The position numbers and the translations under genes are program-made. Positions 60,528 through 64,000 of a DNA stretch of 64,000 nt are shown here, one piece after another. The notes under the pieces were generated by a model. It had not been told where the DNA came from. It did no database searches and was given only the letters and a program-made list of their open reading frames with translations. This DNA comes from Cyclobacteriaceae bacterium (lineage in GTDB: Bacteria > Bacteroidota > Bacteroidia > Cytophagales > Cyclobacteriaceae), in contig JAEUUC010000009.1 of the NCBI GenBank assembly GCA_016787665.1, forward strand, positions 505,744-569,743, read 5' to 3'. The number at the start of each line of letters is the position of its first letter. Positions within the stretch are counted from its first letter, which is position 1.

Positions 60528-62699
60528 ATGATGGAGCCAAGATTTTTTTATGCTGGCGGCCTGCCCACGCCCCGAAGAGTCGGGGCGTGGCCACCGGGCT
60601 TTCGCTGCAAGGCCCCCGATGCGCGCCCACACACACAGCCACCGCACCGGCTATCGGGGGGCTTTCCGCTTCAATCCCTGGCCGGAATTGTTCTCTTCGT
60701 GGCTGCACTCTTTTATACGAGCGTAGCCGGTTTTGCTCAAACGGCCATCCGCGATCAAATCAATCGCGAGCGTCAGGAATCAGTCGGCTCGTTCTTTGAA
60801 GAAAAGACGCTGGAGAAGGCCCGCAAGTTTATCCGGCAGGACAGCACCTATTACGTGGGGCATATGCTCGAGGGAGCTTTCCTTTTCTTCCGGGCAAATG
60901 ATGAGTTGGGTTTTAACCGCGCCATTGCACCCCTGCAAAAAGCCATGGATCTCATTGAAAAAGATTTTAATCGCGATCTGCGCACGCGTTCCAGCAATTT
61001 CAATACCTATGCACGGGTGTACCCGCTTCACTTCGATTACGGGTTGATCACGTACTTTCTCAACCGGTGCTACCAGAATGTGGAGCGGCAGGAAGAAGCC
61101 ATGCGCGTGCTCTACCATGTGCGCGATCGAAATTTGCAAATGGAAACGGCCACCGACAGCTATAATACCATGGCGTGGATTTACCACCGCAACCGCATGT
61201 ACACCTCTGAGCGGTTTTCATTTCTGAAAAACTCCGTCACAGAAAATGTAGCCATGGCGAACAAGCTGCTCGATTCGGCAATCCGTAAACTCAAGATTGA
61301 TCTGCCACTGGTCAACGGCATGTTTGATCCCACGTTTCTCAACCGCCAATACCTGAGCACATTTTACTACAAGGCCATGATCCACGACTACCTGCTGGAC
61401 ATCGATTCGGCCACCCTGTACTACAACATCTTATTGGAAAACAACGCGCACAGCAGTAACAACTACGCCCACTTTAAGATGGCGATGGGTGAATTTGAAG
61501 AGGCAGAGAAATTCTTCCGCGATGCGGAAGTACGCGAGCAAAGGCTCGAGAAGAGCACGAAAGAGTATTTCTACATGCGCGGCACGCTGGAAACCTATCG
61601 CGGGCAACCGCAAATGGCCGATACGCTGCTAAGCAATGTGTTGCGCGAGCAGGGCAGCACGCCCGGCTACGGTTGGCACTGTATCGGATTGGCCCGCGCA
61701 CGGCACTACGAAGGCCTCACAGCCGAAAGTCAGGAACGCATCACCAAGGCGGCCCGGTTTCAGGAGTTGCACATTGGCACCACCTGGGGTCAGGAACAGT
61801 ACAACCTGGCAGTAGCCTCGCTGCAGTATCTCAACCACGTGCGCTTCCGGCAGGAGTTTATGTTCGAAAACGATGAGTGGTATTTTTGGCTCAACCCGCT
61901 CAACTGGTTTCGCTGGCTCAAACACACCCTGGCCATTCGCCATCACAAAATGATCTTAGCCAACCTCGTGGCCGAAAATCCGGAGCGCGAGCAGGTGTTG
62001 TATTCCATCTTCTCACCGGAGAATCTCATCAACTTTGATGAAGTATATTCGTTGATTGACGGCTTCGGCACGCGCTATTTCATCAGCCTGTACGAAAGGC
62101 GGCTGGCCACCGACAAGCGGCCCAATGTGAAAAAGTATTATCGGTACTACCTCGGCAAACTTCATCTGGCCGATGGCGATGAAGAGAAAGCGCGAAGCTA
62201 TTTTGAAAGTGTACTCAACGATGAACAGATCAAAGACCCGTTTGAGACTTTGCTGCTGGCGCGCACGTACGAAGGACTGGCGCATGCTACCGAGGGCGAA
62301 GTGCGCGAAGAGTACATGTTGAAGTTGTACAAGCTGTATCCGCAACTGCTTCCGTATTCGGGCCTCCCGATGTCGTTTCAGCTTTCGGTTGATGGGCCCG
62401 AAGAATTGCGCGAGCAGTTGGAAGATCAGTTAAACGACACGGAGTTGAATTTCACCGATGCTTCGAACAGCCCGCAAGCCACGGTTAGCATTACAGCTCA
62501 TGCTGCCGGGGGTTGGGCCGTTCGTTACCGCGTGGAGTTGAATGGCGAAACGTTGCAACAAGGCGAATGGATTGTACCAGCCGCTGACCTCGAGAAAACC
62601 GGCCGGCTTCTGGCCTATCGTTTCATGGGCATTTATAAAAATACCCTGGGTGAAGAGCTGCCTCCGCTGAAGCCGGTGAAAGAAAAAGAGGCGGCTTAG
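60528..62699 (+). CDS. TPR-like exported protein, last gene of the MoxR operon
   Basis: About 723 residues from the ATG at 60528. A body of paired helices resembling TPR repeats follows an apparent signal segment (LAGIVLFVAALFYTSVAGFAQ, about residues 53-73). The 50 residues before that segment are proline- and arginine-rich and are encoded by palindromic DNA (60565-60590 has an 11-base perfect stem). This leader looks like a repeat that fused in frame, so the native start may be different. It may be a scaffold for the MoxR-DUF58 complex. The domain match is moderate. Confidence 0.72.
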   Translation: MMEPRFFYAGGLPTPRRVGAWPPGFRCKAPDARPHTQPPHRLSGGFPLQSLAGIVLFVAALFYTSVAGFAQTAIRDQINRERQESVGSFFEEKTLEKARKFIRQDSTYYVGHMLEGAFLFFRANDELGFNRAIAPLQKAMDLIEKDFNRDLRTRSSNFNTYARVYPLHFDYGLITYFLNRCYQNVERQEEAMRVLYHVRDRNLQMETATDSYNTMAWIYHRNRMYTSERFSFLKNSVTENVAMANKLLDSAIRKLKIDLPLVNGMFDPTFLNRQYLSTFYYKAMIHDYLLDIDSATLYYNILLENNAHSSNNYAHFKMAMGEFEEAEKFFRDAEVREQRLEKSTKEYFYMRGTLETYRGQPQMADTLLSNVLREQGSTPGYGWHCIGLARARHYEGLTAESQERITKAARFQELHIGTTWGQEQYNLAVASLQYLNHVRFRQEFMFENDEWYFWLNPLNWFRWLKHTLAIRHHKMILANLVAENPEREQVLYSIFSPENLINFDEVYSLIDGFGTRYFISLYERRLATDKRPNVKKYYRYYLGKLHLADGDEEKARSYFESVLNDEQIKDPFETLLLARTYEGLAHATEGEVREEYMLKLYKLYPQLLPYSGLPMSFQLSVDGPEELREQLEDQLNDTELNFTDASNSPQATVSITAHAAGGWAVRYRVELNGETLQQGEWIVPAADLEKTGRLLAYRFMGIYKNTLGEELPPLKPVKEKEAA
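60565..60590. repeat. Palindromic element inside the TPR gene leader
   Basis: CCACGCCCCGA and TCGGGGCGTGG form an 11-base perfect stem with loop AGAG. A second stem, CCCCCGAT with ATCGGGGG, lies at about 60613-60660. The whole block 60555-60680 is unusually GC-rich against the rest of the gene. Confidence 0.6.
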
Positions 62700-62751
62700 G
62701 GCGCGTCCGAAGCGACCGCCCTTTTGCCCCTTGGCGACCTGTACCCGTTGA

Positions 62752-63546
62752 CTATTTTAGCTTGTATTGTTGGCGCAGTTCTTTGAGCAATGCCGCGTTC
62801 ACTTCGATGTAGGATTTGAACGGAATAAGGCGGGTGGACTTGATGTTGTTGGTGTGGTAGTAGCCTAACAGGTTGATGTACGCCTGCCGGTTGACTTTTT
62901 CCGGCTGCGAAAGGGTAAAGGGAATGTACTCGTCTGAATTTTCGTAGAGCGCCAGCCGATCAAAAATGCCCGTGCTGAAGAGCTGCTTCTGAAACTCAAA
63001 GTCCATGTGGTTCACCACTATCGGTTCAATGTATTGGTGATACACTTGCGCCTCCGTTGCCTGACGCGACAGAATATAATCGATGGCCACCGACAAATCG
63101 CCCACTAGGTTTTGCAGCTCTTTGCTCTTGAAGTAGCGCAGCGCCCCTGAACCTTTCAGCTGTTCGAGCACTACCGTTCGCGGGGTAAAAAGGGTGGGTG
63201 TGCGCACCGTGGTAGCCCATTCAAAGTTTATGGCCAGTGCTTTGTTCGAAGTGGTTAAGCTGCTGTCGCGGAAGAAAGCGATCATGTATTCAATCGCCTG
63301 TTCTTTTTTTATTCGACCCTTCACTTTTTCGGCCACCACCACGGAATCGTGCAGAAGTTCTTCGTAGAAACTGCGGGCCAACTCGTTGGCTTGTTGTTGT
63401 TCCGAATATTCCTCGCGCAGGTTGTCGGCCAAAAAGCCGAGGAATACAGCCAGGAAGATCAGCAAAAACTCAAACAGGTATTTCTTCCAGTTCTGCAATA
63501 ATGCGCGCCACCGGTTTTTTGGAGCGGATGTTTCGGGTAGTTCCAT
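62752..63546 (-). CDS. DUF6090-like membrane protein
   Basis: About 264 residues from the ATG at 63546 (MELPETSAPKNRWR); the frame extends to 63612 but the extra residues are not supported. One N-terminal helix (KYLFEFLLIFLAVFLGFLADNLREE) is followed by an extracytoplasmic helical region (ELARSFYEELLHDSVVV, KSKELQNLVGDLSVAIDYIL). The family is known only from Bacteroidota and has no assigned function. It lies between the converging MoxR operon and the CHAT gene. Confidence 0.82.
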   Translation of the reverse strand: MELPETSAPKNRWRALLQNWKKYLFEFLLIFLAVFLGFLADNLREEYSEQQQANELARSFYEELLHDSVVVAEKVKGRIKKEQAIEYMIAFFRDSSLTTSNKALAINFEWATTVRTPTLFTPRTVVLEQLKGSGALRYFKSKELQNLVGDLSVAIDYILSRQATEAQVYHQYIEPIVVNHMDFEFQKQLFSTGIFDRLALYENSDEYIPFTLSQPEKVNRQAYINLLGYYHTNNIKSTRLIPFKSYIEVNAALLKELRQQYKLK

Positions 63547-63608
63547 AGTGCTAACAAAGGGCAGCCAACAACTCCGCTGCCTGACCAAGGTAATGGTTTT
63601 TATGCGAT

Positions 63609-64000
63609 TCAATTCCCCATAAACACAAACGCGCCCCAGAAGTAGGGCTCAGGAAACTTCTCGCGAAGTTTGAGTTGCGCAAGCCGGAAGGCCTCCCGCG
63701 ATGAACGTCCGGCTAACCAGTTTTCGTAGAAGAGTGTCATTACTTGTTGCGTAGCCTCGTCCGAAACCGTCCACAAACTCATGAGCACCGCTTTTGCCCC
63801 GGCCATCCGGAAAGCACGTTGCAGACCATAAACGCCTTCGCCATTGGCCGTTACCCCTAAACCGGTTTCGCAAGCCGATAATACTACGAGTTCCGTCCGC
63901 TCCAGACTGAGATTGGCTGCTTCGTAGGCCGTTAAAATTCCGTCTTCTTTAGTGGATGCCGGTGCGGCCATTGCTTTGGCTGCACCGGCCAATAAAATAC
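63609..64000 (-). CDS. CHAT-domain protease (C-terminal part, 5' end outside window)
   Basis: The last about 130 residues of a CHAT (caspase-like) protease. The catalytic cysteine is in [11 protein letters not shown]. Downstream marks are [19 protein letters not shown] and a C-terminal [12 protein letters not shown], all standard for the family. The frame stays open to the last base of the window, and the catalytic histidine and any TPR or sensor region lie upstream, outside the window. CHAT proteases often work with TPR sensors; the type here cannot be seen. Confidence 0.9.
   Translation of the reverse strand, partial: ILLAGAAKAMAAPASTKEDGILTAYEAANLSLERTELVVLSACETGLGVTANGEGVYGLQRAFRMAGAKAVLMSLWTVSDEATQQVMTLFYENWLAGRSSREAFRLAQLKLREKFPEPYFWGAFVFMGN

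Overview
The window comes from a member of the Bacteroidota, most likely an order Cytophagales-type soil or aquatic bacterium. This is inferred from several things: GbsR/MarR, HPK7-type kinase and LuxR-type regulator families of that phylum, one recognisable TTG...TAnnTTTG promoter, start codons without clear Shine-Dalgarno sequences, signal peptides ending in A-Q, CHAT and caspase proteins, and medium GC content. I saw no rRNA, tRNA, CRISPR array, integrase or transposase. The first and last genes are cut by the window edges.

Layout. 0-9 kb is ordinary chromosome: a GMC oxidoreductase, a MaoC hydratase, a GbsR-type regulator with two small membrane proteins and a matching pair of operator-like palindromes, RidA, a Na+/Ca2+ exchanger, GNAT, a trans-sulfuration enzyme, and a histidine kinase/response regulator pair. 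9.2-23.4 kb is a run of twelve co-directional genes with a cell-envelope flavour: a receiver domain without its phospho-acceptor, a metal-site-dead M19 dipeptidase paralogue, a TPR-like membrane protein, a DUF1353 protein, an M15 endolysin-like peptidase, an intact M19 dipeptidase, a membrane protein built from a duplicated module, a large unrecognised protein, a GHSLG hydrolase and three small membrane or exported proteins. I cannot match this set to a named system.

24.6-36.3 kb is a defence island. A type I restriction-modification locus (hsdM, hsdS, hsdR) carries four foreign genes between hsdS and hsdR: TIR, SLOG, DUF1863/ThsB-type TIR, TIR. Base composition drops sharply inside hsdM (about 25.68 kb) and recovers exactly at hsdR, which suggests the hsdM tail, hsdS and the TIR/SLOG genes moved as one block. 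A STAND NTPase with a HEPN-like RNDARAH motif follows hsdR. The TIR/SLOG quartet is the best candidate for an undescribed signalling defence system, because it combines three different TIR enzymes with a stand-alone nucleotide-binding SLOG protein.

36-47 kb holds single genes (MDR oxidoreductase, a large secreted protein, a DM9-domain secreted protein, an exported Gfo/Idh protein, a GIY-YIG nuclease) separated by dense arrays of two interspersed repeat families. A 21-nt hairpin module is nested in both families. Both GIY-YIG genes in the window are bracketed by these repeats. 47-64 kb returns to ordinary genes: SRPBCC/GyrI, an XRE regulator with a BAAT-type hydrolase, a PQQ alcohol dehydrogenase lipoprotein, a WD40-caspase protein, a DUF58/transglutaminase/MoxR/TPR operon, a DUF6090 protein and the C-terminus of a CHAT protease.
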